The notes: generated by a model from the letters alone, not told the origin. DNA of 64,000 nucleotides from Desulfoferula mesophila (GCF_037076455.1 NZ_AP028679.1:2991501-3055500); one strand, 5' to 3'; shown: positions 1 through 8,841, numbered from the stretch's first letter. Program-made: numbers and translations.

Positions 1-746
1 TGCTCAAGCTATTAAACGTGGGCCAGTGGCTCTCGGTGCAGGTGCACCCCGACGATCCCACCGCCGCGCGGCTGGAAAACGAGCCCTGGGGCAAGGGCGA
101 GGCCTGGCACATCCTGCACGCCCAAACCGGGGCCCAACTGGTGCACGGCCTGAGCGCGGGCGCCGACGCCCGGCAGGTGGCCCAAGCCGCGGCCGAAAAC
201 CGGCTGCCCGAGATCCTGGCCAAGGTCCCGGCCAACTCCGGCGACACCTTCGACGTGCCCGCGGGCACCCTGCACACCACCGGGCCGGGCCTGTTGATCC
301 TGGAGGTGCAGCAGGCCTCGGACCTCACCTACCGCCTCTACGACTGGGACCGCCCCGGCCCGGACGGCAAGCCCCGGCCCCTGCACCTGCAGCGGGCCCT
401 GGAGGCGCTCAAGCCCAGCGGGCCGGGCGAACCCACGCCCTCCCGAACCCTGTCGCCGCCGCCCTGGCAGGTGCAATCCCTGGTCACCACCGCTTCATTC
501 GGGCTGCTCAAATATGCCATTATGGGTAAGGGCGCCCTGGAGCGCCCCGGCGGCGGACCCGGCCTGCTGTGGGTGGAACGGGGCCGGGGCAAGCTGGGCT
601 TCCCCGGCGGCGAGCATCCCCAAGAGCAGCTCCGTCCGGGTCAGTGCTGGCTGTTGCCCGCCGGATTGGCGCCGGCCATGGTGGAGCCCGCCGAAGACAT
701 GATTTTTTATCAAGCCTGGGCCCCCGGCCCCGGCGAGTCGGCCTAG
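1..746 (+). CDS. manA: Mannose-6-phosphate isomerase, type I (5'-truncated)
   Basis: The window opens inside this gene. The frame is open from base 3 and no start is visible. The first residues (LKLLNVGQWLSVQVHPDD) match the metal-site region of type I phosphomannose isomerases, where the QVHPDD histidine binds Zn. The enzyme interconverts fructose-6-P and mannose-6-P in the cytosol, for GDP-mannose and glycan synthesis. A second conserved block, VPAGTLHTTGPGLLILEVQ, holds another metal-site region. About 248 codons are present, so perhaps the first quarter is missing. The stop is 17 nt before the phosphohexomutase start, so the two are probably one operon acting in sequence. Confidence 0.9.
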   Translation, partial: LKLLNVGQWLSVQVHPDDPTAARLENEPWGKGEAWHILHAQTGAQLVHGLSAGADARQVAQAAAENRLPEILAKVPANSGDTFDVPAGTLHTTGPGLLILEVQQASDLTYRLYDWDRPGPDGKPRPLHLQRALEALKPSGPGEPTPSRTLSPPPWQVQSLVTTASFGLLKYAIMGKGALERPGGGPGLLWVERGRGKLGFPGGEHPQEQLRPGQCWLLPAGLAPAMVEPAEDMIFYQAWAPGPGESA

Positions 747-763
747 AGAGGAGAACCCGAGTA

Positions 764-2116
764 ATGAACCCCAATATTTTCCGCGAATACGACATCCGGG
801 GCGTGGTGGACCAGGACATTCACGACGCCGACGTGGTGACCCTGGGCAAGGCCATCGGCACCTACATGGAAGGCAAGGCGGTCAAGACCATAACCTTGGG
901 CCGCGATTGCCGCCTGAGCGCCGACCGCTACCGCGACCTGCTCTGCGAAGGCCTGCTGTCCACCGGCCGCCACATCAAGGAAATCGGCGTGGTAACCACT
1001 CCCATGCTGTATTTCTCGGTGTTTCATTTCGAGACCGACGGCGGGGTGATGATCACCGCCAGCCACAACCCGGGCAATTACAACGGCTTCAAGGTGATGA
1101 TCGGCAAGAGCACCATCTACGGCGAGGAGATTCAAAAGCTCTACCAGATCGCCGAGGCCGGCCGGTTCACCCAGGGAGAGGGCTCCAGGGAAGAGGTGGA
1201 CGTGACCACACCCTACTCCGACTACCTGGTGGAACACATCGACATCCCCAAAAAGCTCAAGATCGCGGTGGACTCGGGCAACGGCACCGCCGGCCCGGTG
1301 GTGCTGCCCATCATGCAGCGCCTGGGCATCGAGGTGACTCCCCTGTATTGCGAGATGGACGGCACCTTCCCCAACCACGAGCCCGACCCCACCGTGCCGG
1401 CCAACCTCACCGACCTAATCGCCACGGTAAAGGACAAGGGCCTCATGGCCGGGGTGGCCTTTGACGGCGACTGCGACCGGGTGGGCGTGGTGGACGAAAA
1501 GGGCCAGATCATCTTCGGCGACATGCTCCTGGCCATCTTCGCCCGCAGCATCGTCAAGGAGCATCCCGGCGCCCTGTTCATCGGCGAGGTCAAGTGCTCC
1601 AAGAACCTCTACGACGACATCGAAAAGCACGGGGGCAAGGCCCTGATGTGGCGCACCGGCCACAGCCTGATCAAGCAGAAGATGGCCGAGACCGGGGCGC
1701 TTTTGGCCGGCGAAATGAGCGGCCACATGTTCTTCAAGCACCGCTGGTTCGGCTTTGACGACGGCATCTACGCCGCCCTGCGCTTCTGCGAGCTGCTGGC
1801 CGCCAGCCAAGCGCCCCTGTCCACCTGGTTGGCGGACATGCCCCCGGTGGTCTCCACCCCGGAGATCCGGGTGGAGTGCGCCGACGACATCAAGTTCCAG
1901 GTGGTGGAGCACGTGAAAAAGGCCATGTCCGGCGACTACGAGGTCATCGACGTGGACGGGGTGCGGGTGAACTTCCCGGACGGCTGGGGTCTGGTGCGGG
2001 CCAGCAACACCCAGCCCGCCCTGGTGCTGCGCTTCGAGGCCCAGAGCGAAAAGCGCCTGGAGGAGATCCGGGCCCTGGTGGAGGGCGAGGTCAAAAAGGC
2101 CCGCGAGAGCCTGTAG
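764..2116 (+). CDS. Phosphomannomutase / phosphoglucomutase
   Basis: A 450-residue alpha-D-phosphohexomutase that moves phosphate between C6 and C1 of mannose or glucose through a phosphoserine. The catalytic Ser100 lies in TASHNP. The Mg loop DGDCDR gives three aspartates at about 234, 236 and 238. The sugar loop GEMSGHMFF and the C-terminal phosphate loop RASNTQPALVLRFEA are present, so all four domains are complete. The start was chosen at MNPNIFREYDIRG, the normal N terminus of the family, with a GAGAGGAG ribosome site. The frame is open further upstream, but that part overlaps manA and is not conserved. With ManA it links fructose-6-P to mannose-1-P. Dual PMM/PGM activity (AlgC type) is likely but not provable from sequence. 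Confidence 0.93.
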   Translation: MNPNIFREYDIRGVVDQDIHDADVVTLGKAIGTYMEGKAVKTITLGRDCRLSADRYRDLLCEGLLSTGRHIKEIGVVTTPMLYFSVFHFETDGGVMITASHNPGNYNGFKVMIGKSTIYGEEIQKLYQIAEAGRFTQGEGSREEVDVTTPYSDYLVEHIDIPKKLKIAVDSGNGTAGPVVLPIMQRLGIEVTPLYCEMDGTFPNHEPDPTVPANLTDLIATVKDKGLMAGVAFDGDCDRVGVVDEKGQIIFGDMLLAIFARSIVKEHPGALFIGEVKCSKNLYDDIEKHGGKALMWRTGHSLIKQKMAETGALLAGEMSGHMFFKHRWFGFDDGIYAALRFCELLAASQAPLSTWLADMPPVVSTPEIRVECADDIKFQVVEHVKKAMSGDYEVIDVDGVRVNFPDGWGLVRASNTQPALVLRFEAQSEKRLEEIRALVEGEVKKARESL

Positions 2117-2137
2117 CCTTCTCGGACTGAAATGAAA

Positions 2138-2165
2138 GCGCCCTCCCGCTGGGGAGGGCATTTCT
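2138..2165. terminator. Rho-independent terminator between convergent genes
   Basis: GCCCTCCC and GGGAGGGC form an 8-bp G/C stem with a short loop, followed by ATTTCTT. It ends the manA-phosphohexomutase transcript and abuts the stop of the small minus-strand gene, so it may act in both directions. Confidence 0.75.
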
Positions 2166-2506
2166 TATCTGTCGTATTCCAAGCTCACCTGATCGCCGAA
2201 GGCCTGGGCCAGGGCGGCTTCCAAATCCACCAGCTCGCGGGGCCCCTCACACTCCACCACCAGCTCGCGGTCGTCCAACAGCTTGAGGCGGCCGAACTTG
2301 GCGAAGATCTCGTTGGCCTTGGCCACGTCCACCGTGACCCAGCCCTTCATGCGGGCCAGCAGCTCCGGCCCCTTGAGGGGGCGTTCTATCTCCAAATCAA
2401 CTTGGCGTCTTTGGGCTTCCCAGCCGATGCGGCAGGGCTGGGTGAGGACCGGGCTGACCGGATCGAGCATGGCCGCGCAGGTGAGCCAAACCCTGGCTCT
2501 GAGCAT
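2165..2506 (-). CDS. Unknown conserved-looking protein, 113 aa
   Basis: I do not recognise this protein. It has no signal peptide or membrane segment. The C-terminal half (VTVDVAKANEIFAKFGRLKLL, then a run of charged residues) looks like a small alpha/beta fold. The gene looks real because AAGGAGG sits 6 nt before the ATG and a strong minus-strand promoter lies just upstream (2543-2571). It lies 85 nt beyond the end of the GGDEF/TPR gene and has its own promoter, so it is probably monocistronic. Confidence 0.6.
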   Translation of the reverse strand: MLRARVWLTCAAMLDPVSPVLTQPCRIGWEAQRRQVDLEIERPLKGPELLARMKGWVTVDVAKANEIFAKFGRLKLLDDRELVVECEGPRELVDLEAALAQAFGDQVSLEYDR

Positions 2507-2542
2507 GGGGCGCCTCCTTGTTGGGTTCGTTCACTGCCTTCG

Positions 2543-2571
2543 ACTATACGAGCCCGCCCAGGGGCCGTCAA
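2543..2571 (-). promoter_or_regulatory. Sigma70-type promoter for the 113-aa gene
   Basis: On the minus strand, TTGACG and TATAGT are separated by exactly 17 nt. The -10 box ends 37 nt before the ATG at 2506. Confidence 0.7.
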
Positions 2572-2591
2572 CCAAAGGCCGAGGCCGCGCC

Positions 2592-5021
2592 CTAGGCTTG
2601 GGCCGCCTCTTGGGCCAGCTCGGCCAGCTCTTGCAGGCGGCGCTCCCGGGGATGGCGCTCCAAGGCGTCGTCGATGAGGTCCAGGGCCTGCCGGGCCCGG
2701 CCCAGCTTGAGCAAAATTCGCCCGGCGGTCAGCGGGTGCTGCACCGCGCCCGGCTCCTGTTGCATGGCCCGCCGGGCCAGGGACAGGGCGATGTCCAGGT
2801 TGGCCTCCCGCTCCAGGTAAAGCCCGGCCAGGCCGCTCAGGGCGGCGGCGTCGCGGGGGTTGTGCTTGAGCGCCTCCTTGAAGGCGGCCTCGGCCTGGGC
2901 CCCCTGCCCCGCGGCGGCCAGCGACAGGCCCAGACGGCAATGCACCGCCTTTTTGCAGTCGGCCCGGGCCGCGGCCCGTTGCAGATAATTGAGGGCCTGG
3001 TTGGTACGGCCCCGCTCCTGGGCCAGGCAGCCCAGTTGAAACAGGGTGTCGGCGTGCTCGGGCTCCAGCTCCAGGCCGCGCTCCAGACAGGTCCGGGCCT
3101 CGTCGCGCCGCCCCAGGCGGAGTAGGGCCAGGCCCAGGTTGTAGTGGGCCATGTAGTCCTGCGGCGCCACCTCCCGGGCCCGGCGGAAGCACTCCGCCGC
3201 CTGCTCCATCTGGCCCAGGCGGCCGTGGCACACCCCCAGGGAGTTGAGCACGTTGTTTTCGTCGGCTTTGAGCAGGAGGGCCTTTTCATACTCGGCCACC
3301 GCCTCTGCCAGGCGGCCCTGGCCATAGGCCGCGTCGCCGCTGATGTTCAGGCTCACCGCGTCACAGGCCACCACGCTGTAGGGCTCCAGGAACCCGGCGT
3401 GCACCAGGGCCTTGGCCGCGTCGTAAAGGGTCTGTTCCACCGTGAAGCCCTGGCGGGGATGGGCGGCCACCCCGGCCCGCACCGGACGTCCGCCTTGCTC
3501 GCGCATCTTGTCCAGAGTGGCTCCGGCGGCCTGGGCCGCCTGCTCGGCCTCCACTCCTGGCAGCAGCGCGGCCAGGGCCTCGGGCGAGTAGCGGCCCAGC
3601 AGAGCTGCGGGTCCAAAGCTCTCCCGGGCCGCCTCGGTAAGCCCGGCCAAGAGGGCCTCGGCCCCCAGGCGACCGGTCACCTCAGCCACGCTCTCCAAAT
3701 CTTCCACCCCCAGCACCACGGCGGCCAGGGGCTCCCCGGCCGCGCACAACGCCGCGTACACGGCCATGAGCGAGCGCCGTTCCAGGGCTCCCGTGGCCTG
3801 CTCCAGGGTCACCGCCACCTCGCCGCCGGGCAGACTCAGGCTCTGGCGGTGGCCCGGCTCTTCGGCACTGGCGTCCTGGGGCGGCAGGCGGCGCAGGACG
3901 TCGCCGGGCCGCAGGGGACTGGCCGGGCTGGCCAGGCTCACCACCTCGGCCAGGGACTCCTCGGCCCCCAGCTTGCTCACCGCCACCTCGGCCTTGCTCA
4001 CCTGGGGCGGGCTGCCCGGTTCGCGCACCGCCAGGCGGTCGCCCTCGGTGAGCCCGTGCATGCGCCCCAGGTTGATGAGCACCCGGTCCAGGGGCATCAC
4101 CTCTTGCACCTGCCCGGCCTTTTCGGCGATCTCCTGGAAAAAAAGCAGTTCCTCCTGCCCCGTTCGCTCGGCGGCCAGCAGGGCCCGGCCCGCGCGCAGC
4201 TTCAACAGGGCGGCGGTGTCGCACGCCGGCCCGGCCCCCCGGTGGCCCAGGTGGGAGGCTCCCAGGCTCAGGCTCACCGGCCAGGGATCGCGCCTGGCCC
4301 CCTCCAGGCGCAGCTTGGAGGCCGAGCGTTGCAGGGCCTCGGCGGCGCGCCGGGCCGCCTGCACCGAGCCGGGCAGCAGCATGAAAAAGGTCTGGCCCAC
4401 CCGGGCCGTCACCAGGGCCTGGGGCGCGGCCTCGCCGATGAGGCGAGCCAACTCGCCCAGCACCTGGTCGCTGAGATTGCGTCCGTGGCGCTCCTGCCAG
4501 CCGGCCAGGCCTTGGGCCCGAATGGCCACCAGGGTCAGGCCCTCGCCCTGCCCCTCGCCGTCCAGGGCCAAGCGGCCGGTGGGCGGAGCCTGGGTAAGGC
4601 GAGCGGCCGCGCTGGTCAATGCCTCGTCCAGGGCGGCCTCGTTGCCCAGGCCGGTGAGTGCGTCGCGCTGGGCGGCCAGCCGGGAGCGCACCAGGGTCAG
4701 GCTGGTCTCCACCAGGGCGGCCAGGAAGGGGCGCACCGCGTCGGGGAGTTGCGCCTCGCTCACCCCGTGAGCCGCCAGCAGGCCCAGGGGCCGGGCGCCG
4801 TCCAGCAGGGGGATGAGCAAGCGACCGCCTCCCAGGTCCAACACCGCGCGGCCGTTTTGCAGGGCGTTGTGCAACAGCTCCTGGTTGGGCTCGCCCGGGC
4901 CGGGGGGAGGCAACAGGTCTATGCGGGCGCAGCCCAGGGCCTTGCGCAGGGGCGGCTTGACGAGCTCCTGAAAACGAATCAGGTCTTGGAAGCTGAGCGG
5001 GCGGCGCGCGGCGGGCGGCAA
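2592..5021 (-). CDS. Tandem degenerate GGDEF domains plus TPR protein
   Basis: An 809-residue cytosolic protein. Order: N-terminal GAF-like sensor region (about 1-115); a GGDEF-type domain starting at the typical DALTGLGNE, in which the signature is RVGQTFFMLLPG instead of R-GGDEF; a central beta-rich module (about 310-375, INLGRMHGLTEGDRL); a second GGDEF-like domain with RYSPEALAALLPG; and at least five TPR units (about 560-800). Neither GGDEF signature has catalytic residues, so diguanylate cyclase activity is unlikely. A sensor or scaffold role is inferred. The start is TTG with GAGG 8 nt upstream, 10 nt after the selA stop, so it is co-transcribed with selA. Confidence 0.8.
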   Translation of the reverse strand: MPPAARRPLSFQDLIRFQELVKPPLRKALGCARIDLLPPPGPGEPNQELLHNALQNGRAVLDLGGGRLLIPLLDGARPLGLLAAHGVSEAQLPDAVRPFLAALVETSLTLVRSRLAAQRDALTGLGNEAALDEALTSAAARLTQAPPTGRLALDGEGQGEGLTLVAIRAQGLAGWQERHGRNLSDQVLGELARLIGEAAPQALVTARVGQTFFMLLPGSVQAARRAAEALQRSASKLRLEGARRDPWPVSLSLGASHLGHRGAGPACDTAALLKLRAGRALLAAERTGQEELLFFQEIAEKAGQVQEVMPLDRVLINLGRMHGLTEGDRLAVREPGSPPQVSKAEVAVSKLGAEESLAEVVSLASPASPLRPGDVLRRLPPQDASAEEPGHRQSLSLPGGEVAVTLEQATGALERRSLMAVYAALCAAGEPLAAVVLGVEDLESVAEVTGRLGAEALLAGLTEAARESFGPAALLGRYSPEALAALLPGVEAEQAAQAAGATLDKMREQGGRPVRAGVAAHPRQGFTVEQTLYDAAKALVHAGFLEPYSVVACDAVSLNISGDAAYGQGRLAEAVAEYEKALLLKADENNVLNSLGVCHGRLGQMEQAAECFRRAREVAPQDYMAHYNLGLALLRLGRRDEARTCLERGLELEPEHADTLFQLGCLAQERGRTNQALNYLQRAAARADCKKAVHCRLGLSLAAAGQGAQAEAAFKEALKHNPRDAAALSGLAGLYLEREANLDIALSLARRAMQQEPGAVQHPLTAGRILLKLGRARQALDLIDDALERHPRERRLQELAELAQEAAQA

Positions 5022-5031
5022 GATATCAGCC

Positions 5032-6432
5032 TCAGGCGGCCAAGGCGGCCAGGGCCTTGGCGATGACCGCCGCGTCGTCGGCCACCAGGGTGCGCACGTC
5101 CATGAGCAGGTGGCCGTCTTCCAGGCGGCAGATTATGGGGGGATCGCCCGCCCTGAGCGCCTGCTCCAGGCGGGTGGCGCTCAGGCCCTTGACGGCCAGC
5201 CTGAGTAGGCGGGTGCGGGGCGCGGCCAGGGGCATGGCCCCGCCGCCCACCCGGCTCACGCCTTCCACGGTGGAAACCTCCAGCCGCTCCAGGCCCAGCT
5301 TCTTCAGGCGGGCGGCCAGGCGGTTGGCCCGCTCGCGCAGGCGCTCGTAGGGCACGGTGATCATGGCCAGGGTGGGGATCTCGGCCAGGGCCTTGGCCGG
5401 ATCACGGTAAAGCTCCAGGGTGGCTTCCAGGGCCCCCAGGGTCAGCTTGTCCACCCTGAGCGCCCGGTTGGTGGGGTTCTTGCGGCAGCGCTCCACGAAC
5501 TCGGCCTTGCCCAGGATGATGCCCGCCTGGGGCCCGCCCAAGAGCTTGTCCCCGGAGAAGGTGACCAGGTCCGCACCATCGGCCAGGGCCTCCTGCACCG
5601 TGGGCTCCTTGGGCAGGCCGTAGCGCGAGTAGTCCACCAGGCTGCCCGAGCCCAGGTCCTCCATCACCGGCAGATGGTAGCGGTCGCCCAGCTCGCGCAG
5701 CTCTTGTAGCGGCACCTCCTTGTGGAAGCCCACCACCGCGAAGTTGCTGGTGTGCACCTTGAGCAGCAGGGCCGTGTTGGAGGTGATGGCTCCCTCATAG
5801 TCGTGCAGATGGGTCTTGTTGGTGGCCCCCACCTCGCGCAGGATGGCCCCGGAGCGGGCCATCACGTCCGGAATGCGGAAAGAGCCCCCGATCTCCACCA
5901 ACTGGCCCCGGCTGACCACCACCTCGCGGCCGGCGGCCAGGGTCTGCAGGGACAAGAGCACTGCGGCGGCGTTGTTGTTGACCACCAGCGAGGCCTCGGC
6001 CCCGGTCAGTTCGCAGAGGATGCGGTCCACGTGCACGTAGCGGCTGCCTCGCGCCCCGGCCGCCAGGTCGTACTCCAGATTGCTGTAGGTGCAGTTGATC
6101 TCGATCAAGCGCTCCAGGGCCCGCCGGGCCAGCAGGGAACGCCCCAGGTTGGTGTGCACCACCACCCCGGTGGCGTTGACCACCCGCTGGAGGCTGGGCG
6201 CGGCCAAGCGCCGGGCCAGGGAGGCGGCGGCCAGGGCCACCGCCTCGCCGCCAAGCTCCTCGTCCGTTACTTCCTGGCCGTCCAGCAAACGGGCGCGCAG
6301 CCCGTCCAAGGTCTGGCGGGCCGCGCTCAAGATCAGGGGACGAGCCACCTCCGGGCGCAACTGTTGCAGGGACGGGTGCTCCAAGAGCTGGTCCACCTTG
6401 GGCAACCGCGCCAACCGCTTTTGTTCCGCCAT
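5032..6432 (-). CDS. selA: L-seryl-tRNA(Sec) selenium transferase
   Basis: A 466-residue PLP enzyme converting Ser-tRNA(Sec) to Sec-tRNA(Sec) with selenophosphate, the bacterial route to selenocysteine. The PLP lysine is K296 in FSGDKLLGGPQAG, matching the family position. The N terminus (LPKVDQLLEHP) and the core VVVHTNLGRSLL are typical. The start at MAEQKRLARLP has AGGAG 5 nt upstream; longer frames lack a site. No selB, selD or selC is in the window. The gene follows a NUDIX gene by 34 nt and precedes the GGDEF/TPR gene by 10 nt, an unusual partner for selA. Its presence implies that the organism makes selenoproteins. Confidence 0.95.
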   Translation of the reverse strand: MAEQKRLARLPKVDQLLEHPSLQQLRPEVARPLILSAARQTLDGLRARLLDGQEVTDEELGGEAVALAAASLARRLAAPSLQRVVNATGVVVHTNLGRSLLARRALERLIEINCTYSNLEYDLAAGARGSRYVHVDRILCELTGAEASLVVNNNAAAVLLSLQTLAAGREVVVSRGQLVEIGGSFRIPDVMARSGAILREVGATNKTHLHDYEGAITSNTALLLKVHTSNFAVVGFHKEVPLQELRELGDRYHLPVMEDLGSGSLVDYSRYGLPKEPTVQEALADGADLVTFSGDKLLGGPQAGIILGKAEFVERCRKNPTNRALRVDKLTLGALEATLELYRDPAKALAEIPTLAMITVPYERLRERANRLAARLKKLGLERLEVSTVEGVSRVGGGAMPLAAPRTRLLRLAVKGLSATRLEQALRAGDPPIICRLEDGHLLMDVRTLVADDAAVIAKALAALAA

Positions 6433-6466
6433 GGGCTCTCCTAGGGATAAGGGTCTTTTACTACTA

Positions 6467-7024
6467 TTACAAATCGCGCCCAGAGGCAAGAACCCGCCCC
6501 TGGCGCAGCCAGAAAAAGGTCAGGGCGGTGATGACGATGCAGTGGTCGATTTCCCCCGAGGCCACCATGGCCGGCAGATCGTCCTGTTTCACCCGAAAAA
6601 CCTGGATGCTCTCACCGTCGTCGGGCTCCGGTTCGCCGGGCACGGGGTCCACCAAGGCCAGATAGGTGTGGCAGGTGTTGTCGAACAGGGCCGGGTTGGG
6701 GTTCACCTTGCCCAGATAGGTCAGTTCCCGGGCGGTGTAGCCGGTTTCTTCCCTGAGCTCCCGGGCCGCGGCATCGATGGGCTTTTCGCCGGGGTCCACC
6801 AGGCCGCCGGGGATTTCCACGGCCCAGTCCTCCGAGCCGTGGCGCCACTGCTTGATGAGCACCACCTCGCCCTGGGGAGTGACGGGCACGATGTTGACCC
6901 AATCGCAGGAGTGCAGGGTTATGAAGGTGCCGGTGTGCGTGCCCAGGCGGCGCGTGCTGCGCCGCACGCTGAGCACCGGGTGTTCCAGCATGCTTTCGCT
7001 GTCGAGGATCTTCCAGCCGGACAA
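6467..7024 (-). CDS. NUDIX hydrolase, ADP-ribose pyrophosphatase type
   Basis: A 185-residue protein with a perfect Nudix box at residues 74-96 (G-x5-E-x7-REUxEExGY, read as GLVDPGEKPIDAAARELREE onward) that binds Mg and cleaves nucleoside diphosphates linked to X. The N-terminal strand region (WKILDSESMLEHPVLSVRR) and VNPNPALFDNTCHTYLAL resemble ADP-ribose/ADP-sugar pyrophosphatases (NudF type), so that substrate is likely. The start is TTG at 7024; a shorter ATG start at residue 12 is possible. It lies between yggT and selA on the same strand. Confidence 0.88.
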   Translation of the reverse strand: MSGWKILDSESMLEHPVLSVRRSTRRLGTHTGTFITLHSCDWVNIVPVTPQGEVVLIKQWRHGSEDWAVEIPGGLVDPGEKPIDAAARELREETGYTARELTYLGKVNPNPALFDNTCHTYLALVDPVPGEPEPDDGESIQVFRVKQDDLPAMVASGEIDHCIVITALTFFWLRQGRVLASGRDL

Positions 7025-7074
7025 GATGCTGCCTGCCTTTCACGGCGCCGGACGCGGCCGGGCGGCGGGCCGAG

Positions 7075-7374
7075 CTATTGGATATTCATGGCCGAGCCGA
7101 CGATGAGGCTCATCAGGCCGGAAATGATCACGTTTTGCAGAAAAATAATGGCCAGGATCAATATCACCGGCGCGATATCAAAGCCGCCGAAATTAGTGGG
7201 GATAATACGCCGCACCCGCCACAGCACCGGTTCGGTTACCGCGAACAAAAAGCGCACGATGGGATTGTTGGGGTCCGGGCGCACCCAGGTTATCACCGCG
7301 GCGGCCACGATTACCCACATGTAGGCGCCCAAAAGCCAGCTAATGAACTGAAGTATCTTTAGAAAAAATATCAT
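7075..7374 (-). CDS. YggT family membrane protein
   Basis: A 99-residue inner-membrane protein with two hydrophobic blocks. The family pattern is clear: VITWVRPDPNNPIVRFL, the conserved turn after the first helix region, then VTEPVLWRVRRIIPTNFGGFDIAPVILILAI. YggT proteins are implicated in osmotic adaptation and septum or membrane processes, but the molecular role is not settled. The start at MIFFLKILQF has GGAAG close by; the upstream extension to 7407 has no site and is not family-like. It is first in the operon yggT-NUDIX-selA-GGDEF/TPR. Confidence 0.88.
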   Translation of the reverse strand: MIFFLKILQFISWLLGAYMWVIVAAAVITWVRPDPNNPIVRFLFAVTEPVLWRVRRIIPTNFGGFDIAPVILILAIIFLQNVIISGLMSLIVGSAMNIQ

Positions 7375-7419
7375 TCTTCCAATCCCGTTATGCAGGTATC
7401 GGCTCAAAACTCTAGGCTA

Positions 7420-7448
7420 ATAGTGATTGCCCGCCCCCAGCCTGTCAA
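7420..7448 (-). promoter_or_regulatory. Candidate promoter for the yggT-selA operon
   Basis: Minus strand: a perfect TTGACA, 17 nt, then CACTAT (3 of 6 to consensus). It lies 46 nt before the yggT start. The -35 box is strong and the -10 box weak. Confidence 0.5.
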
Positions 7449-7542
7449 GCCCGGCCGCCTCTTGGTTTTAATTGCCCCTAAAAGCGGTACGCCCATTGCC
7501 TAAAGTCAGGATTCTTTTTACTTTCATAGACATGGCCCGCCC

Positions 7543-7571
7543 TTGAGATTGTAAAAACGACTTGTTATACT
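7543..7571 (+). promoter_or_regulatory. Sigma70-type promoter before the exported 141-aa protein
   Basis: TTGAGA, 17 nt, TATACT. The -10 box ends 85 nt upstream of the ATG at 7657, leaving an untranslated leader of roughly 80 nt. Confidence 0.75.
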
Positions 7572-7656
7572 GTGGAGTCAACAGCCTAGCAATTCATACC
7601 CATGCCATGGTTCAATGATGCTTACGGGACCGTGTGGATGGTGGGAGAAACCAACT

Positions 7657-8082
7657 ATGAAAAGCAAGCGTCTGGTGATGGTCTTTGGATTGGTGGCCGC
7701 CCTGGCCCTGGGTCTGGCCCTGGCCGTGCCGGCCGAGACGGCCAAGCCCAACGGGTGCCTGGACAAGAAACTCTGCGCCGAAAAGCTGCGCTTTGGCAAG
7801 CAGGCCTTTGAGCGCGGCGCCTACGGGACCGCCAAGGCTTATTTCAAGCAGGCTGTAGTCGCCGACCCCACTTCAACCGCCGCTTGGGCCTACTACGACC
7901 TCACCGTCATGTACGATGTGGCCCTGCAAGTACAAAAAGCGGGCCAGGTCAAGGTTTCCGGCGCCCCGGTGCCGGGTGCCGCGCCCCAGGCAACTCCCAG
8001 CGCCGCCGCTCCCTCTGCCGCTCCACCCGCGCCTAAATCTTCTCCCAAACCGGCCATAGTCATACAAGACGAAGGCTGCTAA
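7657..8082 (+). CDS. Exported TPR-like protein with Pro/Ala tail
   Basis: A 141-residue protein with a clear signal peptide (MKSKRLVMVFGLVAALALGLALAVPAE, likely cleaved near residue 27). The mature part has one TPR-like helix pair (LRFGKQAFERGAYGTAKAYF, then AVVADPTSTAAWAYYDLTV) and a low-complexity Ala/Pro/Ser tail (about 105-135) ending in DEGC. Two Cys near the mature N terminus (CLDKKLC) could form a disulfide. A periplasmic location is inferred and the function is unknown. The start at MKSKRL was chosen because the signal peptide begins there; the upstream extension has no signal. Confidence 0.75.
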   Translation: MKSKRLVMVFGLVAALALGLALAVPAETAKPNGCLDKKLCAEKLRFGKQAFERGAYGTAKAYFKQAVVADPTSTAAWAYYDLTVMYDVALQVQKAGQVKVSGAPVPGAAPQATPSAAAPSAAPPAPKSSPKPAIVIQDEGC

Positions 8083-8121
8083 TTCATTGTTCCCGGGTGG
8101 TTTGAATTCACGGATTTTCGA

Positions 8122-8147
8122 GGCGGGGAAAGACTAATTTCCCCGCC
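8122..8147 (+). terminator. Perfect 10-bp hairpin between two exported-protein genes
   Basis: GGCGGGGAAA and TTTCCCCGCC form a perfect 10-bp stem with a 6-nt loop. No long U tract follows, so it may be a weak terminator or an mRNA-stabilising hairpin 45 nt before the rhodanese gene. Confidence 0.5.
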
Positions 8148-8192
8148 CCTAGATCATACTTAACCGCATCATCTATCACGGAGGTAGGCGAG

Positions 8193-8816
8193 ATGAAGAA
8201 GTTTGTGGTGATCTTTATGGCAGTGGCCTTTGTGGCCATGACCGCCATGGTGGCCTTTGCCGCTGACAACCCCCTGAAGGCCGGCGAAAAAGCCTTCCAC
8301 AGCGAAGTGGTAAGCTGGATTCCCAAGGACAAGCACGTGACCATCGTCCAGCTGCACGCCAAGTGGCAGGAGGTTCTGGCCGGCAAGTCCAAGGCTATCC
8401 TGTTGGACGTGCGCACCCATCCCGAGTTTGACGCCTTCCACATTGAGGGCTCCAGCCACATTCACGCCGGCCACATGTACACCATCCCCGGCAAGATCAA
8501 AGACCCCAACGCCGAAATCTGGGTCTATTGCCGCACCCAGCATAGGGCCAGCTACGTGGCGGGCATGCTGTACAAGTACGGCTACAAGAACGTCTACTAC
8601 GTGGACAAGATGAAGACCAAGGACGGCGCCACGGTCACCGGTGGCGTGGTGGGTTGGGCCGCCATGGGTTACCCCTTCGTCAACTACTTCTACGGCCAGA
8701 TGAAGATTACCCAGTACATGAAGCAGGGTTCCTGGTCCGAGCGTAACTGCGGCAACTACATCCGCGAGTTCAGCGGCCAGCGCGGCGAAAAGTGCGGCCT
8801 CAAGGTCCTCAAGTAA
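8193..8816 (+). CDS. Exported rhodanese-domain protein
   Basis: A 207-residue protein with a signal peptide (MKKFVVIFMAVAFVAMTAMVAFA) and one rhodanese domain. The domain includes ILLDVRTHPEFDAFHIEGS and the active loop CRTQHR with catalytic Cys113, which would carry a persulfide. A periplasmic sulfurtransferase role in sulfur handling is inferred. After the rhodanese fold there is a C-terminal extension of about 45 residues (YGQMKITQYMKQGSW onward) containing two further cysteines. GGAGG sits about 9 nt before the ATG. A strong terminator follows. Confidence 0.88.
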   Translation: MKKFVVIFMAVAFVAMTAMVAFAADNPLKAGEKAFHSEVVSWIPKDKHVTIVQLHAKWQEVLAGKSKAILLDVRTHPEFDAFHIEGSSHIHAGHMYTIPGKIKDPNAEIWVYCRTQHRASYVAGMLYKYGYKNVYYVDKMKTKDGATVTGGVVGWAAMGYPFVNYFYGQMKITQYMKQGSWSERNCGNYIREFSGQRGEKCGLKVLK

Positions 8817-8841
8817 GCGCCGTCTGAGCAATTAGCGCCCC

